From Bacillota bacterium (GTDB lineage: Bacteria; Bacillota; Sulfobacillia; Sulfobacillales; Sulfobacillaceae), in the NCBI GenBank assembly GCA_021821465.1, contig JAKACM010000003.1, positions 1 to 64,000 of the forward strand: DNA of 64,000 nucleotides. Direction: 5' to 3'. A program made the translations under genes and the position numbers. The notes under the pieces were generated by a model. The model searched no databases. It was not told the DNA's origin and worked only from the letters and a program-made list of their open reading frames with translations. Position 1 is the first letter of the stretch, and every line of letters begins with the position of its first letter. Positions 30,661 through 40,628 of this stretch are shown here, piece after piece.

Positions 30661-31283
30661 CGGCTGTTAACGATTCCTGCCCTATGCCGTATTATCTCAA
30701 TTGACGGGACGAACGGAACGGATTGAGGCCGTACCAAGGAATTGGTTGAGGGATCGGATTTCAGACACCGCCGCGACGGGCGTAGGCTCGGTCGGGGCAG
30801 TCTTATATGTTGCATGGCGGGTTATCCAGCCTTCCGAACCTTCCCCAAGCCCTCATCTTTTGGCATAATATCATCATGACGAACAGCGATGAAGCCGCCT
30901 CAAAAGCGCAATCGGCCGCCGATTGTTCGGACTGCTCCTCCCACAACGTATTCTCGTTTCGCATTCTGGGCTACCGTTCAATACCGGATTCATCAGTGGC
31001 CCCCCGGGGAGCTCGTGACGGTCGATATCTTAATCGCCACCTTCGAAGTCGGACGAGAAACGGCTTGGCACTAACTACAACAGTTAACCCAAGTCGGATT
31101 GCCGGCTGTGAGCTATGGATCCGCCCAATGTCCGAGGCACACGCAAACGGCAATGGTGGGTTAGTGCCCATGATTAAAACTTTTGCTATGGATTTCATGG
31201 TCAGTTGGCTAGTTTGGAAAAGTGAATTGTCGCATTCCGTATGAGTACGTAGATTGAACTCCGAAGAAAAGGCGGGGATCGCG

Positions 31284-32105
31284 ATGGATTTTGGGCCAAA
31301 TTTTCGCATCGAATCGGGATCGTGGATTGCCATGGATAATCCTCGGCTAACCATGCCCGTATCGCGCATTACGGCATTACGGGATATTCCATCCTTAATT
31401 ACCGATCATCCGACATGGATTCGGCATACGGACCAATGGATTATTACGTGGCCAACATTAAATCTCTCGCTTTCTGAACAACGCTTACGCACTTTAATGA
31501 TTCGATGGATACTGATCCAAATGAGTCTGCGGCGAACCAAGCCCGGATTTGGATCGCAACCTTTTACGAAGGGAGAAGGCATTCCAATGGCATCTTCATG
31601 GCTCAGTGTCCTCCAATCACCGCCTGCACCGTTTGCAGTATGTGGCGGAATGGCGGTCAACTACTATGCACGTCCTCGGCAAACGGATGATTTAGATATT
31701 GTCGTCCTGGTTGAAGATGCGACGAGATGGGAGACTTTTTTTCATAATCAGGGTTGGAGTCGCAAAGGGGCATTAAGCATTGGCGGGTGGACCTATACTA
31801 ATGGAGAAGCCGAAATTGATGTTCTCATGGCCGAAGAAAATTGGAGCGAACGAGCCATCAGGGAAGCGCAAAACAACCTCTATGACAACTTACCGATTAT
31901 GCCATTGGTGTGGCTTGTGTGGATGAAACTGAATGCAGGGCGAACAGGAGATCAAGCCGATGTTAGTCATATGTTGGGAACGTTGTCTGACGACGAATTT
32001 CAGGAAATCGTGACAATATTAAACCCATGGCTTTCTCCCGAGGACCGCGAAGACTTAGAGAGTTTGCATGCACTCGGCCGTTGGGAACAGGGCGAAAATT
32101 CGTAG
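31284..32105 (+). CDS. AbiEii-like nucleotidyltransferase with unexplained N-terminal extension
   Basis: FAVCGGMAVNYYARPRQTDDLDIVV NTase motif followed by GEAEIDVLMAEE; about 100 extra N-terminal residues. Confidence 0.6.
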   Translation: MDFGPNFRIESGSWIAMDNPRLTMPVSRITALRDIPSLITDHPTWIRHTDQWIITWPTLNLSLSEQRLRTLMIRWILIQMSLRRTKPGFGSQPFTKGEGIPMASSWLSVLQSPPAPFAVCGGMAVNYYARPRQTDDLDIVVLVEDATRWETFFHNQGWSRKGALSIGGWTYTNGEAEIDVLMAEENWSERAIREAQNNLYDNLPIMPLVWLVWMKLNAGRTGDQADVSHMLGTLSDDEFQEIVTILNPWLSPEDREDLESLHALGRWEQGENS

Positions 32106-32243
32106 ATCCGGCATACTATGAGGAAGGTAGATCAAATAGAAGAACTCTGAACCCCCACGGATAAACCTGAGTAGCTTCAAAAATCTGTACTCCTAACTGC
32201 TGACTATAATAATTGTATCGTACAATTTTGTGCAAGTGGGGAA

Positions 32244-32558
32244 ATGCCCGTGAGTCGTTACAAAGTGCTGACAGCATCCGATGTCCGTGAACGCTCAAGG
32301 GAAATCGTAAACGAAGTTGCTCGCAACCAAACCCGTGTCATCGTGGAAGAGAGCGGTGTTCCGATCGCTAAGGTAGTGAGTGAGTCCAGAGATCTAGAGT
32401 GGCTGCAAGAACGGGATCGGGACCTGGCAGAATTGCGGGAGACGATGGATGAGATGCGGCAGGTGTTTCGCGATGTGCCTCTGAAGGAGTTCAACCACGA
32501 GGTGGAACGTGCGATACAAGACAGTCGGGCTCATTCAGATGGTCGCCCTCCTGCATGA
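32244..32558 (+). CDS. Phd/YefM-family antitoxin
   Basis: YKVLTASDVRERSREIVNEVARNQTRVIVEESGVPIAKVVS; 4 bp overlap with the downstream toxin. Confidence 0.75.
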   Translation: MPVSRYKVLTASDVRERSREIVNEVARNQTRVIVEESGVPIAKVVSESRDLEWLQERDRDLAELRETMDEMRQVFRDVPLKEFNHEVERAIQDSRAHSDGRPPA

Positions 32559-32979
32559 TCCGAGTCGTGCTGGACCCCAATGTGCTTGTGTCGGCTGTGC
32601 GTGCAGGCCGAGGTCCATTGGCGGTAATTCGCGAAGGCTGGCTGAGTGGCCGATTTCAGGTGTACGTGTCCGAGTCTTTATTGACTGAAGTCGAGCACAC
32701 TCTCACCAAACCATACTTTGCTGAACGCCTGGGGCAAGAGAGGATACACCGTTTTCTGACTCCCCTCAAACGGACTGCCGTATTGCAACCAATTATTGAT
32801 CCGCTTTGGGGGGCAAGCACGCCGAAGACGATTGGATTTTAACCACAGGCAAAAGTGCTCATGCCCAGTCTTTGGTGACAAATGACAAGGCGTTGCGAGC
32901 CTTGGGATCTTTTGGAGATATCCGCCCGATCAATCCAGCGAGTTTCTCCGATTTCCTGGAGAGCAGCGGAGATCTCTGA
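32555..32979 (+). pseudogene. PIN-domain toxin, frameshifted at a G6 run
   Basis: MIRVVLDPNVLVSAVRAGRGPLAVI...; after GGGGGG the fold continues in the -1 frame: HAEDDWILTTGKSAHAQSLVTNDKALRALGSFGDIRPINPASFSDFLESSGDL. Confidence 0.75.
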
Positions 32980-33024
32980 TTCGCTAATGAGTCGGCGTTT
33001 GTGTCGTTAGCAAACACAGGCATA

Positions 33025-33220
33025 GATTGCACCGTCTGACCGTATCTGGCACGACATCGCCATCATGGACTTCAGTCCAAAAGTCTCGAGTCTGATAATC
33101 GATCACTTCGTCAGCCCCTAAAGCCCGTACATATTCGCGATTCATGCCACGTGTTGTTGTGATAACATGACAACCGACCGCCTTGATGAGCCGAATCGCA
33201 TAACTCCCAACCCCACCGGA
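33025..33220 (-). pseudogene. Rossmann-fold fragment of zinc-type dehydrogenase/quinone oxidoreductase
   Basis: Minus strand reads SGGVGSYAIRLIKAVGCHVITTTRGMNREYVRALGADEVIDYQTRDFWTEVHDGDVVPDTV; no N-terminus present. Confidence 0.7.
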
Positions 33221-33593
33221 CCTCCATGAATTTAATTTATTCCCTTCACCAATCCCCTTGTACTGTCAAGGCTTCCCACTTCCGGTTTTAGAGCAAGCAG
33301 CAACTCGTCAACCACCCTGAAAACCCCTATCAAATGCCTGGCACAGATTTTTATTGCGAGAGGAAGTCGGATGCAAGCCCCGGCCCTTATGCTGAAAGAG
33401 TTTACTTGATATGATAGGAACGCAAGTGTCGTCGGAGGTAACGTGATAGCCGCGCGGAGAACGGTTTGACATTCCGACGAGACAACGGTAAATTGAGAGC
33501 CGGAAAACCCGTGGAGGCGGCAAGCCAAGACGATTAATGGAGAAACTTGACGACTTCGGCAGGAACACGAAACGAAAGGAGAAAGACACAAGG

Positions 33594-33623
33594 ACTCCCA
33601 GCCTAAAAGGCCTCGGAGTTTTT
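33594..33623. terminator. Rho-independent terminator-like hairpin
   Basis: ACTCCcAGCCTaaaAGGCctcGGAGTTTTT. Confidence 0.55.
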
Positions 33624-33639
33624 GCTGTGTCGACAGGCG

Positions 33640-33858
33640 ATGAGACGATGGATGGCAACCCTTCGGTTTACTTTGGGCAGTGTCTTGGGCATTGTCGGGT
33701 TTGGGGTGATCTCCATGTCCCTCTTTCCGTTTCAATCCCAAAAAGTTTTAATTGGCGTCGTGATCTTGATCATCGGAACTTTCATCACTTTGGGCACTTT
33801 ATCCCCTTTGCGCAAACCGCCCGATACGCCCAAAACCAAGAATCCCAAAGACAACTAA
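33640..33858 (+). CDS. small two-TM membrane protein
   Basis: MRRWMATLRFTLGSVLGIVGFGVISMSLFPFQSQKVLIGVVILIIGTFITLGTL. Confidence 0.5.
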   Translation: MRRWMATLRFTLGSVLGIVGFGVISMSLFPFQSQKVLIGVVILIIGTFITLGTLSPLRKPPDTPKTKNPKDN

Positions 33859-34471
33859 TATTTGTCTGATCATCTGATAAGGCTTGGACTTTGGGATTCT
33901 ACTCTTCACAAAAGAGGTTTGAACACTTCTTTTTTAGTAACCGAGCACAGAATTTACGATTGAAGAGACTTTTCACCAGAAGGTCTCGATTTTTAGCGAT
34001 GTCCACATCGTCGTCGTTAACCTTCATTATTCCGTTGAGCCTTTTAATGCAGCGCTGGTTAATAAAAAGGTGCCTTTCTCCACGCGAAGACTCACACACA
34101 GAAATCCCATAGATTATGGCGGGCGACACTCACTTGAGCAAACTTTGAACGGATGCTCGCCTAAAAATCCAGAAATAACTCAAAAATTAACCCCGGAGAT
34201 GAGGCATGAACATCGGCGTGAACTACAGCCCTTCATCCGCGCAACAAATTTCTATTATCCCTGTGTCTTATGGGAAAAATCGAATAAAGGTGATAAATGT
34301 CGACTAATCCAAAGCTCTGTGTCGGAAATTTATTTCCTCACAATAAAGGACTTTATGGGGATAGTGCGAATTTGTTTAGATGTCTAGGTAGCGGGGTTTA
34401 ATTGTCAACCGCACTGGCTTATAAGCATACCTTAACAATCCCATTTTACAAATATCTAGGAGGATGATATT

Positions 34472-36286
34472 GTGAGCAAACCCATGATGCTAGTTCTTTC
34501 GTCGACCGCCGTGGCCAGCGTTTTTCTGTTCGGCTCACAGGCACTGGCAGCATCTCCCTCAACTTCCATGTCGGTGTTACATCATAACGTCGCTCATAAC
34601 CTCCTAAGCCATTCGACCATGATGGGATCCGCTCCCTCGTCGAGCGCGACAACCTTTGAGGTGAGCTTAAACTGGCAGCACACGAACCAATTGCAAAGTG
34701 AAATTCGGCAATTATATACGCCGACTTCACCCCAATACCATCATTTTCTCACTGTTTCTCAATTTGTCCGAAAATTTGCTCCGACCACCAATCAAGTTCA
34801 GTCCGTAGCACAGTATTTTTCTCATTACGGAATCTCCTTAATCCAAACCTCCCGTAATCGTAACATGCTCGAGTTTTCTGGAACGAACGCCCAAATCGAA
34901 CAGGCTCTTCATGTACAGATGGGGCGCTATTCGCATCATAACCAGTCCTTTATCGCTAACAACCAAGATCCTTCACTTCCGTCCAATATTGCCACCCTTA
35001 TTTCAAGTTTTATCAACCTAACGACCTATCACGGCTTTCATCCGTCCCTGGTGAATGCCCGGTCCTTGAATCACAACCATCCTGCCCAAGGGTCGACGAC
35101 TCAGCCACAAGGCTACAGTCCCCAACAAATTGCCAGCGCCTATCAAATTAACCCACTGTATAAAAAGGGTGCTCTCGGGCAAAATCAGACCATTGCTATT
35201 GCGACTCTGGCCACCTTTAAACCCTCCGACGCACAGCATTTTTGGAAGTATTATCACATCAACCGGGGATCGGCATCACTGAATATTGTCCCCGTCGACG
35301 GAGGCTATCCTTCCGGCAATAGCGGGGCCGGTTCCGGGCGAATTGAAACGTCACTGGACGTCGAACGCTCCGGATCTTTAGCTCCGCGTGCCAACATTTT
35401 GGTTTACGAGGCTCCCAATACTTCCCAAGGTTTTTATGACCTGTTCAATTCCGTGGTGAGCCAGGACCGCGCCCAAACGATGTCTTGCAGTTGGGGTGAG
35501 GACGAATTATTGGCAACCCCGGCGTATGACATGGCCATCAACAATATCTTTATGGAAGGTGCCGCCCAGGGACAATCCCTGTTCAGTGCCTCGGGGGACT
35601 CGGGAGCCTATGACGGTTATCCGGTGATAACGGCTCCTTCGGTAGATTTTCCGGCTTCATCTCCCTATATCACAGCGGCCGGAGGAACCACTTTGCCAAT
35701 CAACGGGCAAGTCCCCATTCCCGGTGGTTCCATTCCCATGCGGACAGAACATGGATGGGGCTGGTCCTATTTGCTGCCGTATTACAAGAACTTCGGTTAC
35801 AGCACTGAAGCGCAGTTTTATGCCGCGATCTTTCCCGTAGGTTCCGGAGGGGGGACCTCTTCAGTATTTCCCCGGCCATTCTACCAATTTGGCCCCGCTT
35901 TTCCCCAGAGTACGGGACGCAACGTGCCCGATGTGGCGCTGAATGCCGATCCCTTCACCGGCTATTCCATATATGACACCAACTCCGGAACAGCTTACGG
36001 ACAAGGTTGGATAAATGGCTTCGGCGGCACTTCTTTTGCCTCTCCTCAATGGGCGGGAATTACGGCAACCATGGATAGTGCTTTGGGTGCACAAATCGGA
36101 TTTGCCAATCCTTTGTTTTATGCAGTTTTTCAAAGTCCTCAAAACAGCTTGTACCCGGCTTTTCACACCATCACAAAGGGCAACAACTGGTTCTATTATG
36201 ACCATGTGGGTTACAACCGGGTAACCGGTTTGGGCAGTCCGAATGTTTACAACTTGACCCGGGATATTCAATCCTTAACCCATTAA
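34472..36286 (+). CDS. secreted sedolisin/kumamolisin (peptidase S53)
   Basis: Signal peptide; prodomain; SGRIETSLDVERSGSLAP (E..D), FSASGDSGAYDGYP, GFGGTSFASPQWAGI; AGGAGG RBS. Confidence 0.93.
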   Translation: MSKPMMLVLSSTAVASVFLFGSQALAASPSTSMSVLHHNVAHNLLSHSTMMGSAPSSSATTFEVSLNWQHTNQLQSEIRQLYTPTSPQYHHFLTVSQFVRKFAPTTNQVQSVAQYFSHYGISLIQTSRNRNMLEFSGTNAQIEQALHVQMGRYSHHNQSFIANNQDPSLPSNIATLISSFINLTTYHGFHPSLVNARSLNHNHPAQGSTTQPQGYSPQQIASAYQINPLYKKGALGQNQTIAIATLATFKPSDAQHFWKYYHINRGSASLNIVPVDGGYPSGNSGAGSGRIETSLDVERSGSLAPRANILVYEAPNTSQGFYDLFNSVVSQDRAQTMSCSWGEDELLATPAYDMAINNIFMEGAAQGQSLFSASGDSGAYDGYPVITAPSVDFPASSPYITAAGGTTLPINGQVPIPGGSIPMRTEHGWGWSYLLPYYKNFGYSTEAQFYAAIFPVGSGGGTSSVFPRPFYQFGPAFPQSTGRNVPDVALNADPFTGYSIYDTNSGTAYGQGWINGFGGTSFASPQWAGITATMDSALGAQIGFANPLFYAVFQSPQNSLYPAFHTITKGNNWFYYDHVGYNRVTGLGSPNVYNLTRDIQSLTH

Positions 36287-36309
36287 ATTTGCCGGGCAAC
36301 TCTCCATCC

Positions 36310-36373
36310 GGGACTGTTCCAAAAGACATCCGGCTATGTCACGATCATCGGCCTCTTCTTTCGGAACAGTCCC
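36310..36373. terminator. long-loop inverted repeat after the second sedolisin
   Basis: GGGACTGTTCC ... GGAACAGTCCC perfect 11 bp arms. Confidence 0.45.
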
Positions 36374-36705
36374 CTTTCATAAACCGTCTTGTCACTGGCT
36401 AAAATCACCCCAGATCTCCTCTCTTTTCTTTTTCATAAAGATTTTGATGATGATCCGCAATATCTTTAAGCGATACACACTCATCTCTTGGATCAGACCG
36501 ATCCTCTGCGATCTCCGGAAGATCGATTTTTCGAGTGGCCATGGGCGAGCACGGTGTGAAAAAATGAGCCATGAGATCGACTTCGTGGTATACTGAAAGA
36601 TATTTCGCTTTTGACCCCTGCGTCACCTGAGAGGATCTGCGCGGATCTGTTTTGGCAGTCTCTTCGGGATATCGTATCCTAAAGTCAAGTTTTCCTCTCC
36701 TAGCC

Positions 36706-36737
36706 GTGTGACATCACTCGTCTGGCAAATGTCACAC
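36706..36737. promoter_or_regulatory. inverted repeat upstream of ABC exporter operon
   Basis: GTGTGACAT-N14-ATGTCACAC, perfect 9 bp arms, about 35 bp before the predicted start. Confidence 0.45.
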
Positions 36738-36772
36738 GCCCCAGGTGAACCAAAAAGAAAGGGCAATGGGCC

Positions 36773-38533
36773 GTGCGCGTATTTTTGGATCTCATGTGGT
36801 TTTTCCGCCAGCACAAAACACGCTATATTACAGGAATAGTCCTATTAATCATGGTGGCGTTATTGTCCTTGATTCCACCCCGTATCGTAGGACTTGTCAT
36901 TAACGCTCTGACCCACCACCAATTGACCCATGCCAAGCTCTACCGCGATCTGTTGATCATTCTGGTTACAGCACTTCTCACCTACGGAATTCGGTATCTT
37001 TGGCGAATAATGTTGTTTGGCGGGGCCATCCAGCTAGCCACGGAGCTTCGCACCAAACTATATCATCATTTCACTGTCATGGCCCCGGAATTTTATCATC
37101 ACAAACGAACCGGGGATTTAATGGCACACTCCACAAATGACGTCCAAGCCATTCAGGAAACGGCTTCCGAGGGTGTTCTCACCCTGGTCGACTCTATTGT
37201 CACGGGCAGTGTCGTCATCACGACAATGGCCTTTCTGAACTGGAAACTGACGATTGTCTCGTTATTGCCCATGCCCTTAATGGCATATGCCGTCACGCGT
37301 TATGGCAAGATGTTGCATGACCGTTTCTATCTCGCTCAAGCAGCATTTTCCGACATTAATGACCGTGTTCAGGAATACGTATCCGGTATCCGCGTGATAC
37401 GGGCATTCGGCCAGGAAGACTGGGAAAGGCAGAACTTTGTCGCACTGTCTCGGGATGTCGTCAACAAAAGTGTGGCGGTGGCCCGTATCGACTCTCTTTT
37501 TGATCCGACCATTTCAGTTATCGTAGGGCTGTCATACTTCCTATCCATTGCCGTAGGCGCCATGTTTGTCGTTCATGGCACCCTGAATCTTGGAAATTTA
37601 ACGACATTTACCCTTTACCTCGGTCAATTGATCTGGCCGATGCTTGCTTTCGGTTTTTTGTTCAACATTGTCGAACGCGGCCGGGCATCTTATGAACGGG
37701 TAGAGAATCTTCTCGCCGTCTCTGCCACCATTACAAACAAACCCGGAGCCAAGGACCAAATGCCGTCCGGATCGGTTGCATATGCCATACGCCAATTTTC
37801 GTATCCGGGCAGCACTCACTTAGTGTTGCGCAACATCTCTCTCGACATTGAACAAGGCCACACTTTGGGGATTGTGGGCCGAACCGGATCAGGCAAAACC
37901 ACATTATTGCGCCTCTTGCTCCGCGAGTTTGATCTCAAGCCCGAGGAGGGCCAAATTACCATAGGAGGTGTATCGATTCAAGATGTGACGCTAAATGCTC
38001 TGCGCGCCAACATCGCTTACGCGCCTCAAGATGCCTTTATTTTCTCACAAAGCGTTGCCGACAACATTGCCTTTTCCTGCCCTCAAGCATCGCGAGAGGA
38101 GATCATGCACGCAGCTTATCAAGCAGGTGTATTAGAAGATATCGAACAATTTCCAGATGGCTTCGACACCATTGTGGGGGAACGAGGAACGAATCTGTCG
38201 GGAGGGCAAAAACAACGGATATCAATTGCCCGCTCCATCTTGCCCAATACCGAGATCCTGCTTTTGGATGATACCTTGTCTGCGGTAGATGCCCGTACCG
38301 AGACACACATTTTGGAACAAATCAAAAATGTCCGCCTGGGCAGAACCACGATTATTGCCACCCACCGGTTGAAAACTATCGAACATGCCGATCAAATCAT
38401 CGTACTCGAAAATGGCGTCATTGCCGAAGTCGGTACGCATGAATATTTATTGTCTCTGGGAGGACGTTACTGGGATATGTATCAACGCCAGCAACTGGAA
38501 ACACAAGTGGAACGAGGAGGGGTCGAGGTATGA
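36773..38533 (+). CDS. ABC exporter subunit with fused ATPase, non-canonical Walker B
   Basis: TM domain; GIVGRTGSGKTTLLRLL; LSGGQKQRISIARS; ILLLDDTLSAVDARTETHIL (Asp at the catalytic Glu position). Confidence 0.9.
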   Translation: MRVFLDLMWFFRQHKTRYITGIVLLIMVALLSLIPPRIVGLVINALTHHQLTHAKLYRDLLIILVTALLTYGIRYLWRIMLFGGAIQLATELRTKLYHHFTVMAPEFYHHKRTGDLMAHSTNDVQAIQETASEGVLTLVDSIVTGSVVITTMAFLNWKLTIVSLLPMPLMAYAVTRYGKMLHDRFYLAQAAFSDINDRVQEYVSGIRVIRAFGQEDWERQNFVALSRDVVNKSVAVARIDSLFDPTISVIVGLSYFLSIAVGAMFVVHGTLNLGNLTTFTLYLGQLIWPMLAFGFLFNIVERGRASYERVENLLAVSATITNKPGAKDQMPSGSVAYAIRQFSYPGSTHLVLRNISLDIEQGHTLGIVGRTGSGKTTLLRLLLREFDLKPEEGQITIGGVSIQDVTLNALRANIAYAPQDAFIFSQSVADNIAFSCPQASREEIMHAAYQAGVLEDIEQFPDGFDTIVGERGTNLSGGQKQRISIARSILPNTEILLLDDTLSAVDARTETHILEQIKNVRLGRTTIIATHRLKTIEHADQIIVLENGVIAEVGTHEYLLSLGGRYWDMYQRQQLETQVERGGVEV

Positions 38534-40308
38534 TTCTCGAACAAGACGAGACCAGAACCCCATCCAATTCCCAACACACGTTTAGGCGATTGTTGGGCTA
38601 TCTCAAACCTTACCGGTCCAAATTGATCTTGGCATTTTTCATTCTGCTGGCTGCCACGGCCACTGACGTGGTTCAACCTCTTCTGATCAAGGTTTTTATT
38701 GATCGGTATCTGATTCCCCGCCATTTCCCTCGCGTTATTTTGAGTGAATTGGCAATCCTCTATCTCGGGCTGGTGATTTTCACCGCCGTATTGAACGTCA
38801 TCCAATTGCTCCTTTTTGAGGTTTTGGCTTTAAATATTATCCAGCAACTTCGTATTGAGTTGTTTGATAAAGCCCAAGAAATCGCTTTGTCTTTTTTCGA
38901 TAAGACCCCGGTCGGAGTAGTCGTTTCACGAATTACCAACGACACTCAATCTATTCTGGAAATGTTTATGACAGTGCTGTCTACATTTGTGCAAAATATC
39001 ACGGTACTCGCGGGCATTCTCATCGCCATGTTCGCCTTAAACGCCCATTTAGCACTGGACTGTCTGTTTCTCATTCCCGTGATTGTGGCCGTCATGTCCT
39101 TATACCGAAAAGTGAGCGCGCCAATTTTTCATGTCGCCAGACAACAACTGGCCCTTTTGAACGCAAAACTCAATGAGTCGTTGCAAGGCATGGCAATTAT
39201 CCAGGCCATGCGACAAGAAAAACGATTGCGCCGGGAATTTGGGCAAATTAACGACGCCTACCGCAAAGCCCGGTTTCGGAACATGCAATTAAATGGGATA
39301 TTGTTAAGGCCCCTGAATGACGTCATTTACTCACTGACCTTGATCTTTGTGCTGTGGTATTTCGGCCTAAGTTCATTTGCCCACGCCGTCAATATTGGTG
39401 TCTTATATGCATTTGTGACGTATCTCAGCCGATTCTTCGAACCCGTAAACAACATGATGCAACGCCTTAATTTCTTTCAGCAGGCCATGGTGTCGGCCGA
39501 GCGAGTCTTTCAGATTCTGGATCACAAAGAGATGGCACCCGAGACGATGGGTAACTCCCGGGCACAAATTACACGGGGCGAAGTGGTATTCGATGATGTC
39601 TCCTTCTCCTACGACGGACAAAACGATATTCTCAAGCACATCAGCTTCACCGCTCATCCGGGTCAAACCGTGGCCATCGTGGGACACACAGGAAGCGGCA
39701 AGAGTTCGATTATCAATCTTCTCATGCGGTTTTATGCCGTAGAACGGGGAAAAATTCTCATTGACGGAACCGAACTGCCAAGGATTGGCGCTCATGAACT
39801 GCGGCGCAAAATAGGTCTTGTTTTGCAAGAACCGTTTTTGTTTTATGGAGATATCACCTCTAACATTCGCCTGGGCAATCACTTTGTGAAGGATGATGAC
39901 GTCATCCGAGCGGCACAATTTGTTCAGGCTGATCCTTTTATCCGTCGACTCTCGGGAGACTATCATGCGCCCATAGGAGAAAGAGGGGCCACCTTATCGA
40001 CCGGGCAGCGTCAATTGGTGTCATTTGCCAGAACCATGGCAATCGACCCGGTCATTTTGGCCTTAGATGAAGCCACTGCCAGCGTGGATACCGAAACGGA
40101 AAACTCTATTCAGAAAGCCTTATCCCAAATGCGGCATGGCCGTACAACCATCGCTATCGCCCACCGATTGTCCACGATCCAAGATGCCGATTTGATTCTG
40201 GTTTTACATCACGGTGAAATTGTGGAACGGGGGACTCACCAAGAACTTTTGCTGCGCGAAGGGCTTTACTATAAAATGTATTTACTGCAACAAGGGCAAT
40301 TGGCTTAA
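38530..40308 (+). CDS. ABC exporter subunit with fused ATPase, partner of the upstream gene
   Basis: ATGA overlap with the upstream gene; AIVGHTGSGKSSIINLLMRFY; LSTGQRQLVSFART; VILALDEATASVDTETE. Confidence 0.92.
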   Translation: MILEQDETRTPSNSQHTFRRLLGYLKPYRSKLILAFFILLAATATDVVQPLLIKVFIDRYLIPRHFPRVILSELAILYLGLVIFTAVLNVIQLLLFEVLALNIIQQLRIELFDKAQEIALSFFDKTPVGVVVSRITNDTQSILEMFMTVLSTFVQNITVLAGILIAMFALNAHLALDCLFLIPVIVAVMSLYRKVSAPIFHVARQQLALLNAKLNESLQGMAIIQAMRQEKRLRREFGQINDAYRKARFRNMQLNGILLRPLNDVIYSLTLIFVLWYFGLSSFAHAVNIGVLYAFVTYLSRFFEPVNNMMQRLNFFQQAMVSAERVFQILDHKEMAPETMGNSRAQITRGEVVFDDVSFSYDGQNDILKHISFTAHPGQTVAIVGHTGSGKSSIINLLMRFYAVERGKILIDGTELPRIGAHELRRKIGLVLQEPFLFYGDITSNIRLGNHFVKDDDVIRAAQFVQADPFIRRLSGDYHAPIGERGATLSTGQRQLVSFARTMAIDPVILALDEATASVDTETENSIQKALSQMRHGRTTIAIAHRLSTIQDADLILVLHHGEIVERGTHQELLLREGLYYKMYLLQQGQLA

Positions 40309-40628
40309 GTTCCTCTTTGGCCGCTTGCCACTCACTCAAAGTTGACCCCGGGGGGCGAGAATCCTGTAAATCCTAAACTGAGATGGCCTGCCATATTCAC
40401 GATTCGCCAAGGCTCTTTTATGCCAAATATCCGGTGTTTTAGAGTCCGTGACAATTTAAAGTGGAACCTGTATCGACAAAAAGGACTTATCCCGACACAT
40501 CACGATCGGTTATCATAGAATATCTAAGAACGCAACGTATTTCTCGCATGGCCACTATCTTCGCATTCTACCCGTGTCGACCGTATCGTAGACGATTTCA
40601 TGCTGAGATGAAGAGATAGGATGATCAC

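Noticed and set aside
30807-31244. 145 aa plus-strand ORF in the accessory island
   Set aside because: An alternative frame looks more HTH-like; this frame has arginine/serine-rich out-of-frame composition.
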